Assembly (NCBI GenBank): GCA_905215575.1
Contig: CAJMQV010000005.1
Span: forward strand, 1-58,893
DNA length: 58,893 bases
Source of the DNA: an uncultured bacterium
GTDB taxonomy: Bacteria > Bacteroidota > Bacteroidia > Bacteroidales > Bacteroidaceae
Direction: 5' to 3'
The position numbers and the translations under genes were made by a program. Each line of letters opens with the position of its first letter. The first letter of the stretch is position 1. The notes below the pieces were generated by a model. That model was not told the DNA's origin, made no database searches, and saw only the letters and a list, made by a program, of their open reading frames with translations. Below are positions 35,058 through 44,348 of the stretch, piece after piece.

Positions 35058-37954
35058 ATGAAAAAACTATTATTCCTTATTCTCTGCGCCATCTCCATAA
35101 GCTTGCAGGCGCAATCTCCTCATTATATATGGGGAAAGGTCATTGACGCATTCACATACGAACCTCTGGATAGTGTACACGTCAGTATTCTGTCTAAAGA
35201 CAGCACACTCATCACTCAGTTTCAAACCAAACAACCCAAAAACATGACCTTTACCTGTCCCATCAAGCCGGTAAAGAACGGAACCTATATCTTTAGATTT
35301 TCTAAAGCAGGATACAAGGATACTTATCAGAACTTCCGTATAAAAAGTTTAAAAAACAGATCGTTCAGCACAGACGTGGGTATCGTCAAGCTGGACAAGA
35401 AGAATCTGATACACATGAAAGAAGTGGCTGTCAATGCCACAATGGTCCGAATGGTTTATAAAGGAGATACTCTGGTTTATAACGCCGCCGCCTTCAAGAC
35501 GGCCCAAGGCTCCATGCTGGATCGCCTGATTGCCATGCTGCCTGGATTCGAACTGCATCCCAACGGACAGATCTTTGTCAACGGAAGACAGGTGAGCAGT
35601 CTGCTGATCAATGGAGAGGATTTTTTCAAGGGTAAGCCGAGCGTGGCACTGAACAACCTTCCGGCCTACATGGTGGACAAAGTAAAAGTATATGAAAAGA
35701 TGTCTGACCGGGACAAGGCGCTCGGCATGGACAAGACACGCTACGCCCAATTGCCATTGGTAGTTGATGTCAACCTCAAGAAGGAATACAGCATCGGATG
35801 GATTGCCAATGCCACCGCAGGCTACGGCACTGATAACCACTATGTGGGCAAGGCTTTTGCCCTGCGTTTCAGCCCCCGCACACGTTGGGCCACCTATGCC
35901 ACCGTCAACGATGTATATGCCGGGGACTATTATTCCATGGACGGCAACTGGCAGTCACCCAATTACAAGCACAACATCGGAAAGACCATCGAAGGCGGAA
36001 CCGACCTTTTGCTTACCCACCCGGAAGACAAATACAAAATCAATGCAAACGCAAACGCCAAGTATACGGATTTCTTTGCGGACACGAAAACTTCGTCCAC
36101 TTATTTTCTGCAACCGGACAATATCTACAAAAGACAAAACAATGTGTCACAAAGCCAGAATGTGAATACCGATCTCAAGGCTAACATGGAATTCAATCCT
36201 AAAAAAGGATATTTCATCACGTTCAATCCCTATCTGTCCTATAATCGGAACAAGAGTGATCAGACCAGCAGAAGCGCGGACTTCAATAAGGAGCCGTGGG
36301 AAAGCTATCTGGGAGAGTCCTTGGACAGCATCTTCCACAACCCGGGAGCTGGCGGATATCATAATGCCCTGATCACTGCCATGAAGAGTCTGAATCGCAG
36401 CCGTGGAGAATATTATTATGGAGGGGGAGATTTCAAGGCGGAAAGTCGTATGGCTTATACCCCGGACATCATCACCCTTGATGCCAAAGCCCGTTTTGAC
36501 GGAAGCAACAACGATCAACTCTATAAGATGAGCACCGGAAAGCCGTTTCAGAATCCCACAGAACAGGATCAGTTCCGGTATCAGAACTGGAACTCCTATC
36601 TGTACCAGTTCGGCGGTTCCTATGAATGTATTATCATCCCTGACAAAAACAGGAATTTCAGATATTACATCAATCCACAGTACCATTACAAGCAAACCCA
36701 CAGCTCAGATCATCGCCCGCTGTACGAACTGGCCGGCTCCCTCTACGAAGACTGGGACCTCGACAAGCTGGCCTCCACAAAAGACCAGCTGGTGCAACAA
36801 ATGGATCTTCAAAACAGCTATGACCTGAAAAACTGGCAACGGGTACACCGGGAAGAATTGGGACTCAACACCTCCTATCAGCGACCGGACTGGAAATTCC
36901 AATATGACTTTACCGTCAACCTCCCGTTAGAACAGGTTTATGAAAGGGCACATTACCAAAGAGACCAGACCGATACGGTCATGATCCGTCGGAAAACTTT
37001 CTTCACCCCTGAAGTATCCCTGGATTTTCAGGCCGGAGACCGGAATACAACCTGGCGAGGATATAACATCAATTACAAGTTCTCACAGGAAGCCGCTCCG
37101 ATACAATATAGCATGGACTATCAGGATCATTCCGATCCGCTGGTTGTCCGCTTGGGTAATTCAAATCTGAAAGACAAGAAGACGCATTCCGTAGTGCTGA
37201 ACTACTATGTGAACAAAAAGAAATTGAACTCTTTCCTGAACGTCCACTTCTACTATGACCTGTGGAAGAATCTGCTCTGTCAGTCCATGACCTACAACAG
37301 CCAGACCGGTGTACGCACTTATCGGCCGGAGGTGATCAACGGAAACTGGCAGACCCGGTTGAACGTATACTACATGCGTCCTTTCCAAAAGAACAAGAAA
37401 TGGAGAATGACTTCACAGTCTTACGGAAGCTATCGAAACAGTGTGGACATGCTGCAGACCGAAGCCAGCGCTAATAGCGTCCGAAGCAATGTGCGCACCA
37501 CCTATATCAGCGAGAATCTGACGTTCAACTATGGAAATACGGAAAACTCAACCGTTATCTGAGTCTGACCGCCGGAGCGAACCTGAACCATTCCGAAGGG
37601 AAAAACTTCCAAACTCTGAACGCATGGAACTTCAGCTATGGAGTGGGCGGTTTCGTGGATCTGCCCTGGAGCATCAATCTGCAGAGCTATCTCACCATGT
37701 ACAGCCGCAGAGGCTTCTCCGACAAACAGTTCAATACAGACGACCTGCTTTGGAACATCAAGGCGAACAAAGCCATCATGAACGGAAACCTGATCTTTGA
37801 ACTGGAGGCTTACGACCTGTTGAACCAGCTGTCGGGCACACAATATTTCATCAACGCACAGATGCAACAGGAGAAATACGAAAGCGTACTGAACCGCTTT
37901 GTCCTTTTCAAAGTAATCTGGAAGCTGAACAAGGAACCGAAAAAGAAAGGATAA
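35058..37954 (+). pseudogene. TonB-receptor-like outer-membrane barrel, frameshifted near its 3' end
   Basis: Paralogue of the gene at 23622. From ATG 35058 it has a signal peptide (MKKLLFLILCAISISLQAQS), a CarboxypepD_reg-like domain, a plug-like domain (SMLDRLIAMLPGFELHPNGQ) and a barrel. The first frame runs to a TGA at 37560-37562. The last about 135 codons continue in another frame to 37954 (GKLNRYLSLTAGANLNHSEG and onward). The switch lies within about 37530-37546, in the near-repeat GGAAATAC/GGAAAACTC, consistent with loss of one base. The paralogue aligns across this point. An intact product would be about 965 aa. The in-frame ATG at 34977 adds 27 residues and is less likely. It may be a real lesion or a sequencing error. 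Confidence 0.82.
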
Positions 37955-38003
37955 AGGGTGACACAAAAAATGCCGACAGACAGAATTTTTCAAGGATTCC
38001 TTG

Positions 38004-38011
38004 TATCTTTG
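38004..38011 (+). promoter_or_regulatory. -7 box for yraN-birA
   Basis: TATCTTTG is a perfect TAnnTTTG, 29 bp before the yraN ATG. The -33 element is not clear. Confidence 0.5.
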
Positions 38012-38040
38012 TGAAAAGAGAAACCTAAACCGTAGAAAAC

Positions 38041-38409
38041 ATGGCTTTACACAACGAACTGGGAAAAGAGGGAGAGGCGGCCGCCGAACAGCTGCTTCTC
38101 CAAAAAGGCTACCGCATTCTGGAGCGTAACTGGCGCTTCCGGAAGAACGAGATCGACCTGATTGCCCTGAAAGACGACATCATGGTGTTCGTGGAAGTGA
38201 AAAGCCGGAGAAATACGGAGTTCGGAAACCCTCAGGACGCGGTGGACATGCCGAAAATAAGACGTACGGTCACCGCTGCCGAGGCGTATATCCGGAAAAA
38301 GAGATTCGACGGGAAAGTACGCTTTGATCTGATCTGCGTCGTGGGACTGCAACCGCCCTATCACACGGAACATATCGAACAGGCTTTCTATCCGCCACTG
38401 GAATTCTAA
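38041..38409 (+). CDS. YraN-family (UPF0102) endonuclease-like protein
   Basis: A 122-residue member of the UPF0102/YraN family, which has a Holliday-junction-resolvase-like PD-(D/E)xK fold. The core residues are present: Glu37 and Asp39 in NEIDLIALKD, and Glu52-x-Lys54 in VFVEVKSRRN. The N-terminal helix GKEGEAAAEQLLLQKGYRIL is typical. A role in DNA processing is inferred from the fold. No activity is established for most members. It is followed 15 bp later by birA. Confidence 0.92.
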   Translation: MALHNELGKEGEAAAEQLLLQKGYRILERNWRFRKNEIDLIALKDDIMVFVEVKSRRNTEFGNPQDAVDMPKIRRTVTAAEAYIRKKRFDGKVRFDLICVVGLQPPYHTEHIEQAFYPPLEF

Positions 38410-38424
38410 AACAAAAGAAGCTAT

Positions 38425-39216
38425 ATGGAAAAACATTTCTGTCTGGACGATGGACCGGGATTCAAGATGATTGAACTCGAAAGCATCGACTCTACCAACA
38501 ATTTTCTGAAATCATACCGCCCTCTGCAACCGTGCGACATGATTCTGGTTACCGCTGAATATCAAAGCCGGGGACGGGGACAAATCGGTAACTCCTGGGA
38601 ATCGGAACGAGGCAAAAACCTGCTTTTCAGTCTGAAGGTGCATCCGCGCTTTCTGGAGGCGGGACAGATGTTCCGCATCTCGCAGGTGGCCGCTCTTGCC
38701 GTGCACGATGCCTTTGCCCACTACACCGAAGGCATCTCCATCAAATGGCCCAATGATGTGTATTGGAACGACCGGAAGATCTGCGGCATGCTCATCGAAA
38801 ACGACTGGATGGGCAAGCAACTGGAGCAGAGCATCATCGGTATCGGCATGAACGTCAATCAGGAAACATTCATAGGTGACGCGCCTAACCCGGTTTCGCT
38901 CCGTCAGATTCTCGATAAGGAAACGGAGCGTCGCTTCGTACTGGAACTGTTCATGGAAAGCTTCCAGAAATACTACCGCATGTTACAACGGGGCGAAGCC
39001 GATACGGTAGACACCCAATACCGCAAGGCTCTGTACCGCAAGGAAGGTTGGCATCTGTATGAAGATGAAGGAGGACGCTTCCGGGCACGCATTGCCGATG
39101 TGGAGCCAGACGGCCATCTGATTCTGGAAGATGAACAGGGACAGCAGCGGAAATATGCCTTCAAGGAAGTGCGCTATATCCTGAACGGATCGCAGGAACA
39201 AGAGCTCACCTTATAG
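38425..39216 (+). CDS. birA: Biotin-[acetyl-CoA-carboxylase] ligase, single-domain BirA
   Basis: Attaches biotin to carboxylase carrier proteins through biotinyl-AMP. It has 263 residues. The catalytic core is visible: STNNFLKSYR, the biotin/AMP loop QSRGRGQIGNSWESERGKN, IKWPNDVYWNDRKICGMLIE and GIGMNVNQETF, then a small C-terminal domain. The N-terminal DNA-binding domain of E. coli BirA is absent (group I ligase), so it does not regulate biotin genes directly. ATG 38425 is used; ATG 38467 (MIELESIDSTN) is a possible shorter start. Confidence 0.93.
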   Translation: MEKHFCLDDGPGFKMIELESIDSTNNFLKSYRPLQPCDMILVTAEYQSRGRGQIGNSWESERGKNLLFSLKVHPRFLEAGQMFRISQVAALAVHDAFAHYTEGISIKWPNDVYWNDRKICGMLIENDWMGKQLEQSIIGIGMNVNQETFIGDAPNPVSLRQILDKETERRFVLELFMESFQKYYRMLQRGEADTVDTQYRKALYRKEGWHLYEDEGGRFRARIADVEPDGHLILEDEQGQQRKYAFKEVRYILNGSQEQELTL

Positions 39217-39345
39217 AAAAACCTACGGAAAGTACACTCACGAATCGGAGCGCGGAAGCATAGTCCCCAACCCTTCAAGACCGCCAAACGGGCACATTCA
39301 AGAGATAAGGTGCGGCAGAAGACGTAAGAAAACTTCCGGATTTTA

Positions 39346-39376
39346 TTGGAACAAGAAAACGAAAAAGGTATCTTTG
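39346..39376 (+). promoter_or_regulatory. Promoter of pyrH
   Basis: TTG (39346-39348) and TATCTTTG (39369-39376) are spaced by 20 bp. The -7 box is 35 bp before the pyrH ATG. Confidence 0.7.
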
Positions 39377-39411
39377 TAGGGAATTCGAATTAACTTAACA
39401 AACATCGTATC

Positions 39412-40122
39412 ATGGCTAAATTTAAAAGAATCTTGCTGAAATTGAGCGGAGAGAGCTTGATGGGCGAACAGAAATATGGTATTGACGAGAAAAGACTGGC
39501 AGAATATGCCCAGCAGATCAAGGAAGTGCACGAAATGGGTGTACAGATTGGTATCGTGATTGGCGGTGGTAACATTTTCCGCGGACTGAGTGGCGCCGGA
39601 AAGGGATTTGACCGCGTGAAGGGCGACCAGATGGGTATGTGTGCCACCGTGATCAATTCTTTGGGACTGAGCAGCGCCTTGGGTGCCATCGGCGTAAAGA
39701 GCCGCGTGCTGACTGCTATCCGTATGGAACCGATCGGTGAGTTCTACAGCAAATGGAAAGCAATTGAATGTATGGAGAACGGCGAGGTAGTGATTATGAG
39801 CGCCGGAACCGGAAACCCGTACTTTACTACTGATACCGGTTCTTCTCTGCGCGGTATCGAGATCGAAGCAGACGTCATGCTGAAGGGTACCCGTGTGGAC
39901 GGTGTCTATACTGCCGACCCGGAAAAGGATCCTACCGCTACCAAGTTCACAGAGATTACTTACGATGAGATCTATAACAAGGGCCTGAAAGTGATGGACC
40001 TGACTGCCACCACCATGTGCAAGGAAAACAATCTGCCGATCTATGTGTTCAATATGGACATCTACGGCAACCTGAAGAAGGTGATGGAAGGCGAGAATAT
40101 CGGTACACTGGTACACAACTAA
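39412..40122 (+). CDS. pyrH: UMP kinase
   Basis: Phosphorylates UMP to UDP with ATP; amino-acid-kinase fold, hexameric in known cases. It has 236 residues. Key motifs are the N-terminal FKRILLKLSGESLMG, the glycine-rich loop GIVIGGGNIFRGLSG, the UMP site GTGNPYFTTDTGSSLRGIEI, and the ATP-side GTRVDGVYTADPEKDP. It has its own promoter and terminator. Codon use is strongly biased to preferred codons, as expected for a highly expressed essential gene. Confidence 0.97.
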   Translation: MAKFKRILLKLSGESLMGEQKYGIDEKRLAEYAQQIKEVHEMGVQIGIVIGGGNIFRGLSGAGKGFDRVKGDQMGMCATVINSLGLSSALGAIGVKSRVLTAIRMEPIGEFYSKWKAIECMENGEVVIMSAGTGNPYFTTDTGSSLRGIEIEADVMLKGTRVDGVYTADPEKDPTATKFTEITYDEIYNKGLKVMDLTATTMCKENNLPIYVFNMDIYGNLKKVMEGENIGTLVHN

Positions 40123-40141
40123 TCCCGATATACGGATACAG

Positions 40142-40193
40142 CAAGGGCTGTTATGCTTCGGAAACATCCGGCATAACAGCCCTTGTCCGTTTT
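40142..40193. terminator. Terminator between pyrH and the DUF4353 operon
   Basis: CAAGGGCTGTTATGC (40142-40156) pairs perfectly with GCATAACAGCCCTTG (40171-40185), with an inner CGGA/TCCG stem. TTTT at 40190 follows after a short gap. Confidence 0.75.
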
Positions 40194-40231
40194 CAACAGG
40201 CTGTTGAAAACTCTGTATGCTGACCAAATGA

Positions 40232-41482
40232 CTATTTGATGACTCCGGCTTCGATCGAAGCATCTACCTGGCCACCCGTATTGCTATACGTGCCGGCAAC
40301 CTTGATGCCCGAACTGTCCTTTCCGGTATTGACTACCTTGATTTTTCCGGCTTCTACCGTCATGTTGAAGTCAATCTTCATGCCCATACATTTCTTTACT
40401 TCTTGAGTTGTCGGATCGGTGTACGGACCACCGGTAGCCTCGATGTCGATGTTCGTAGGATTATCATTCTCGTTGACAAACAGATGTCCGTCGGTACTGA
40501 TACCCTTGGAACCGTTGCCCGTTACCTTTATCCGGATATCTCCGCCGCTGATCGTGATATTCTTGTCGGCTTTCAAGCCCTTGACATCGTTTCCGGACAC
40601 CATAAGATCAAGCGTACCACCCTTAACCAACAGCTGACCGTTGAGTTCGTCCTGCGGATTATTAGTCAACTCTGCCTGTACCGCGTCTTCCTTATTTCCG
40701 GTAACCACCAGGTTACCTCCATTCATCTGAAAATACTGACCGCAGTGCAGACCGTCTTTCACAGCTTCTGTCACCGCAACCGTTCCGGTAGATTTTTTAA
40801 TCAACAGATACTCATTGCTGCGGATGGCGTGTCCGGTCTTTCCGGCCACAGTCAGACTTCCGCCGTCCTCAAATTCCAGATGACCGTCGCAGTTAAGCGC
40901 TGCCTTCTGGACACCGCCCGGAGCATCCTGCAAAGAATTGACAGTACCTTCGTGCAGAATCATTTCAATGCGCTTGCCGCACTGAATATCGATGGCCGCT
41001 CCCTGATTGGAAACCAGATTCAGGTTATTCAAATAGAACTTGCACTTATAATCACCATAATAGAGCAATGAGCCGACAGACGATGTTCCCTGCAACACAT
41101 ATTCCAGTTCATCGGTCGTATTGGTAGAAGTCAAGGTGACATGCGCTCCATTCACCTGTGCAGTAACTCCGGTAACCGTTGCCGGAATGCTTACTTCGGC
41201 CCGATCACCCTCATAGCGCACCACAACCTTTCCGGTCGTATCTAATACAGGAGGGGTAAAGGTAATACTGTCCAAACGCGATACCGGATAGCTCACACCA
41301 TCAATCTGCAAATAATAACCACCGCCGGAAAAAGGCATGTCGCCCACAGTAGAACGATCCACCCGAGTGAAGTTTCCACCCTGCCACACATACATATAAC
41401 GCTGGGCTGCCACCGGCAGAGCCAGCAGCAAGAGGAACAAAACAGCCAGCCCCTTGCCTATCTTTATCAATCCTTTCTTCAT
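40232..41482 (-). CDS. Secreted DUF4353 carbohydrate-binding-like beta-helix protein
   Basis: 416 residues with a signal peptide (GLAVLFLLLLALPVAAQ). Residues about 45-75 hold the common Bacteroides module ending SRLDSITFTPP. From about 120 on it matches the DUF4353 'carbohydrate-binding domain' family: repeated beta-strand turns of the type GHAIRSNEYLLIKKSTGTV, KDGLHCGQYFQMNGGNLVVT and GNDVKGLKADKNITISGGDI, which look like a right-handed beta-helix. Carbohydrate binding is a family label, not demonstrated. Its ATG overlaps the stop of the preceding gene by 4 bp. It is the last gene of the VTC/DUF4956 operon. Confidence 0.85.
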   Translation of the reverse strand: MKKGLIKIGKGLAVLFLLLLALPVAAQRYMYVWQGGNFTRVDRSTVGDMPFSGGGYYLQIDGVSYPVSRLDSITFTPPVLDTTGKVVVRYEGDRAEVSIPATVTGVTAQVNGAHVTLTSTNTTDELEYVLQGTSSVGSLLYYGDYKCKFYLNNLNLVSNQGAAIDIQCGKRIEMILHEGTVNSLQDAPGGVQKAALNCDGHLEFEDGGSLTVAGKTGHAIRSNEYLLIKKSTGTVAVTEAVKDGLHCGQYFQMNGGNLVVTGNKEDAVQAELTNNPQDELNGQLLVKGGTLDLMVSGNDVKGLKADKNITISGGDIRIKVTGNGSKGISTDGHLFVNENDNPTNIDIEATGGPYTDPTTQEVKKCMGMKIDFNMTVEAGKIKVVNTGKDSSGIKVAGTYSNTGGQVDASIEAGVIK

Positions 41483-41958
41483 GGCTTCACAATTTTAAGC
41501 GTCATTCCGGAATAATGCACCACATAAACACCTTTCGGCAAATGATTCAGCGACAGAGTTCCGCCAGTCGCTTCTATCCGCTCCTTGCAGACTACCGTAC
41601 CGCTCAGCGAGTACACTGCAGCCCAAGTACCGGATGAAACCGCCGGCAATCCCACCTCGGCAGTCTGCGCGTTCCAGGTCAGCCGAGCAACAGCCCCGGC
41701 AGGTTTCTCTATTCCGGTGGACTGCATCCGGAAAAACATCTTGTTCATATCTCCCAAAGCAAAACGCTCCGAAGTGTTGTCCTTCTTCTCCACAATCATT
41801 TCTCCACCCTGAAAAACCACTTTTTTCAGTTCGGAAACAGCTACTTCCTGCTCACCGGCTGACGACAGAAATACCATATATTCCGTCTCGTCGGCATGAA
41901 CCCACTGAGGGGCCAGCAGTGCTATTACGGGCAAAATACCCCACCAACATTTTTTCAT
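41479..41958 (-). CDS. Secreted protein with T9SS-like C-terminal sorting domain
   Basis: 159 residues with a signal peptide (ILPVIALLAPQWVHA). Two copies of a short beta module occur in the first 85 residues (VAVSELKKVVFQGGEMIV and ERFALGDMNKMFFRM). The second half reads like a type A sorting domain of type IX secretion: AAVYSLSGTVVCKERI, then LNHLPKGVYVVHYSGMTLKI with a basic end (VKP). No catalytic domain is present, so it is essentially adaptor plus C-terminal domain. It is coupled to the DUF4353 gene by a 4-bp overlap. Function unknown. Confidence 0.75.
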   Translation of the reverse strand: MKKCWWGILPVIALLAPQWVHADETEYMVFLSSAGEQEVAVSELKKVVFQGGEMIVEKKDNTSERFALGDMNKMFFRMQSTGIEKPAGAVARLTWNAQTAEVGLPAVSSGTWAAVYSLSGTVVCKERIEATGGTLSLNHLPKGVYVVHYSGMTLKIVKP

Positions 41959-41982
41959 ATTCCTACTATTTTGTGTTTTGGT

Positions 41983-42792
41983 TTAGAAATCATATGAATA
42001 ACCTAAAATCAACACATGGCGACTCTCATAAGGATGCGTTTCCATCTCTGTGTTATACAAATAAGATACATTGACCTTATGCTGTTTGGAGATCTTATAA
42101 TCTGTACCACACATCACCTTATATTCTCCGGTTTTCATCTGATTGGCCAGATCGTTGTAGACCTCGAAAGAAACGAACGGCTTCCAGTCGCACTTCTTCT
42201 TGTCGTACTGGAACTCCAAACGGGAACGCAGCATATGAGTACGTTTCTCATGCTTTACATCCGGATCTGACTCAGGATATCCGGGTTTGAGCTCACCCTC
42301 ATAAAAACGATACTTCATACGCGGCACCTCCTGCTCCGGACGGAAAGTGTACTGATAACGCTCGCGCAAAGAAATCTTCAGCCATTTGAAAAATTTCTTG
42401 TCGAAAGTGACATCGGCCTTGAAGCGGTGACGCAAAGACCAGTAAGCCTCGGTCAGATTATATCCTTCATAATAAAACGGATCTTCAATATCATTGATAT
42501 ACTTATCCTTACGTTCCTCTGAATGATAGCCATACAGCAAGGCATATCCGGCCTTGAGTTTCATAAACTTGGTGGGCTTGTATCCTAAACTGAGAGTTCC
42601 GCCAAAACGATCCGTTTTGCGCAGACAGTCCTCCATTCGGTATTCGCCCTCGAATGAAAGTTCCAGATTATGCGGTAAAGACTTGGATACATTTATTTCC
42701 GTCCAGAGTCCGAAGTCATCACTCTGAGCCCGCAAAGTTGTGCCCCAACAAAGCAAGGCACCGGCCAATACAAATATTTTCTTTTTCATCAT
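41983..42792 (-). CDS. DUF2490 outer-membrane barrel protein
   Basis: 269 residues with a signal peptide (IFVLAGALLCWGTTLRAQ). Alternating polar and aromatic strands and the opening FGLWTEINVSKSLPHNLELS fit the DUF2490 family, predicted small outer-membrane beta-barrels. The last residue is Phe in VLILGYSYDF, the usual BAM-recognition end of barrels. It lies 24 bp upstream of the sorting-domain gene in the same operon. Function unknown. It might be an export channel or a surface anchor for the operon's secreted products, by inference. Confidence 0.82.
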   Translation of the reverse strand: MMKKKIFVLAGALLCWGTTLRAQSDDFGLWTEINVSKSLPHNLELSFEGEYRMEDCLRKTDRFGGTLSLGYKPTKFMKLKAGYALLYGYHSEERKDKYINDIEDPFYYEGYNLTEAYWSLRHRFKADVTFDKKFFKWLKISLRERYQYTFRPEQEVPRMKYRFYEGELKPGYPESDPDVKHEKRTHMLRSRLEFQYDKKKCDWKPFVSFEVYNDLANQMKTGEYKVMCGTDYKISKQHKVNVSYLYNTEMETHPYESRHVLILGYSYDF

Positions 42793-42824
42793 TACTTGCA
42801 GTTTTAGTCAGGAAATATAAAAAC

Positions 42825-43493
42825 TTAATTGTTTTTAGGTAAGCGGATCATATTCTCCATTTCGCTTCCCTTTTCTTCGGCATCCTCATAATAGATTTTG
42901 AGCAAGGCGCTGTCACGTAAGAAATCAATGGTGCCCACTTCCACACGAATCACATTCAACCCGGTACGCTGTTTCAGATCGGCAATCAGATCGGCACGAC
43001 GCTCCGGAGTGATCAAAGTGATATTGTCATAACAGATATATTTGCTCGGCACATGGCGCACCAGACGGCTACTTTCAAAGAGCCAGGCTACCAGAACAAA
43101 AATCAGGTTCGGTATCATCAGTTCAATGATACTCATTTCCTCGGCCATACCGTTGATTACCGACAAAGCCACCAGGAAGAACAAATAAGTCATCTCTCGG
43201 ATTGGAACTGCCTCCGTACGATAACGGATAATGCCGAAGATGGCAAACAGACCTAATGCCGCACCGACTTTCAGTTTGGCCCCTTCCATATAATAAACAA
43301 GCATAAAAATGCTGACGGATATTAATATGAAAGTAAAATAATAATCTCTGCGCTGACTCTTCGGATAGTAAAAGAATCGCACGATACTGCCTACGGCCAG
43401 AATGTTCAACGCAAAGCGCACCAACATTTCCAGCAAGCCGCGCATATCCAAAACAGGAACTCCCATCACACTAATTGGTTCTAAAAAAGACAT
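42825..43493 (-). CDS. DUF4956 inner-membrane protein
   Basis: 222 residues matching DUF4956. About four membrane helices occupy residues 18-140 (for example LVRFALNILAVGSIVRFFYY, YYFTFILISVSIFMLVYYM, GAALGLFAIFGIIRYRTEAV). A cytoplasmic domain (about 150-215) follows, with the ferredoxin-like stretch RRADLIADLKQRTGLNVIRV. DUF4956 genes commonly sit beside VTC-domain genes, as here (30 bp downstream), so it probably forms the membrane channel or anchor for the VTC protein. No experimental function is known to me. Confidence 0.88.
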   Translation of the reverse strand: MSFLEPISVMGVPVLDMRGLLEMLVRFALNILAVGSIVRFFYYPKSQRRDYYFTFILISVSIFMLVYYMEGAKLKVGAALGLFAIFGIIRYRTEAVPIREMTYLFFLVALSVINGMAEEMSIIELMIPNLIFVLVAWLFESSRLVRHVPSKYICYDNITLITPERRADLIADLKQRTGLNVIRVEVGTIDFLRDSALLKIYYEDAEEKGSEMENMIRLPKNN

Positions 43494-43523
43494 AGTTATA
43501 AATTTTGGTTTTCAAAAGGTTTA

Positions 43524-44303
43524 TTAATTCAATATTGCTCTCTTTCTGATTTCAGTCATCTTCAGTTTAAAACGGTTATGCTTTAACGACGGATTTGTCA
43601 TCAAAGAACCGATGCAGTATTTGCTGAATCCCAAGGGGCGTACCCGTAAACGTCGAAGCACCTGCAACACGGGCGAAGGCACATTTCCGTCGCGCTTCAA
43701 CTCAATGATAACCAGATTGCCAGTTCTTTTCTTACTGCCGGTTTCATAATTCTCGAACGATACACCAAAATCAATGGTCAGACGCTCAGTCTTCCCTTTA
43801 TTGACCAGCGTAATACGATAAAAATGATTACGCACAGCCGGATGAAAAGCAGCCAAACTGCACCGGAACTGCTCTTGCAGGAATTCTTCTGCGCCACTTT
43901 CCATCAAACGGTCTTCGCCGGCCACCATGATCCGCTCCTTATGCGTTCGTCCGTGATTATTCTTTTCCTTGATTTCCAGAAACGTAATATCCGAATCCAG
44001 ATAAGTGCGTACCCGTATCTTTTGTCTTGGAATCTTGCCATTATGATGCATCCGGTAAAAGGCATGGTCTGGAGTGTCCCAATAGATAGTCTGATAGGCA
44101 CAGATGCGTACTCCCTCCACTTCCTGCACAAAATAGTCATCACGCAGCAATTCCAACATTTGATACAAATGTCCGATATCGGTCACGAATTTCTTGTCGG
44201 TACGATTCATCAGGCGGATGGACGACATCTCGTGCAGAGAAATCGGTTCCATAGCTTCCAACATAGGCTGAAGGCTATTTTTATAAACAATAGAATCTTC
44301 CAC
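43524..44303 (-). CDS. VTC-domain protein (polyphosphate polymerase-like)
   Basis: 259 residues, soluble, made almost entirely of a VTC domain, the triphosphate-tunnel catalytic fold of yeast Vtc4, which makes polyphosphate from ATP. Tunnel-type basic and acidic residues are visible in LMNRTDKKFVTD, GKIPRQKIRVRTYLDS, TFLEIKEKNNHGRTHKERI and LVIIELKRDGNVP, then the conserved end LGFSKYCIGSL. All expected Lys, Arg and Glu positions seem kept, so an active polymerase is plausible. It is the first gene of a five-gene operon including DUF4956, and no ppk gene is present here. The substrate remains inferred. Confidence 0.87.
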   Translation of the reverse strand: MEDSIVYKNSLQPMLEAMEPISLHEMSSIRLMNRTDKKFVTDIGHLYQMLELLRDDYFVQEVEGVRICAYQTIYWDTPDHAFYRMHHNGKIPRQKIRVRTYLDSDITFLEIKEKNNHGRTHKERIMVAGEDRLMESGAEEFLQEQFRCSLAAFHPAVRNHFYRITLVNKGKTERLTIDFGVSFENYETGSKKRTGNLVIIELKRDGNVPSPVLQVLRRLRVRPLGFSKYCIGSLMTNPSLKHNRFKLKMTEIRKRAILN

Positions 44304-44348
44304 AAATGATATTATGTATTAAGGTTGACGATTATTACGATATAATTA

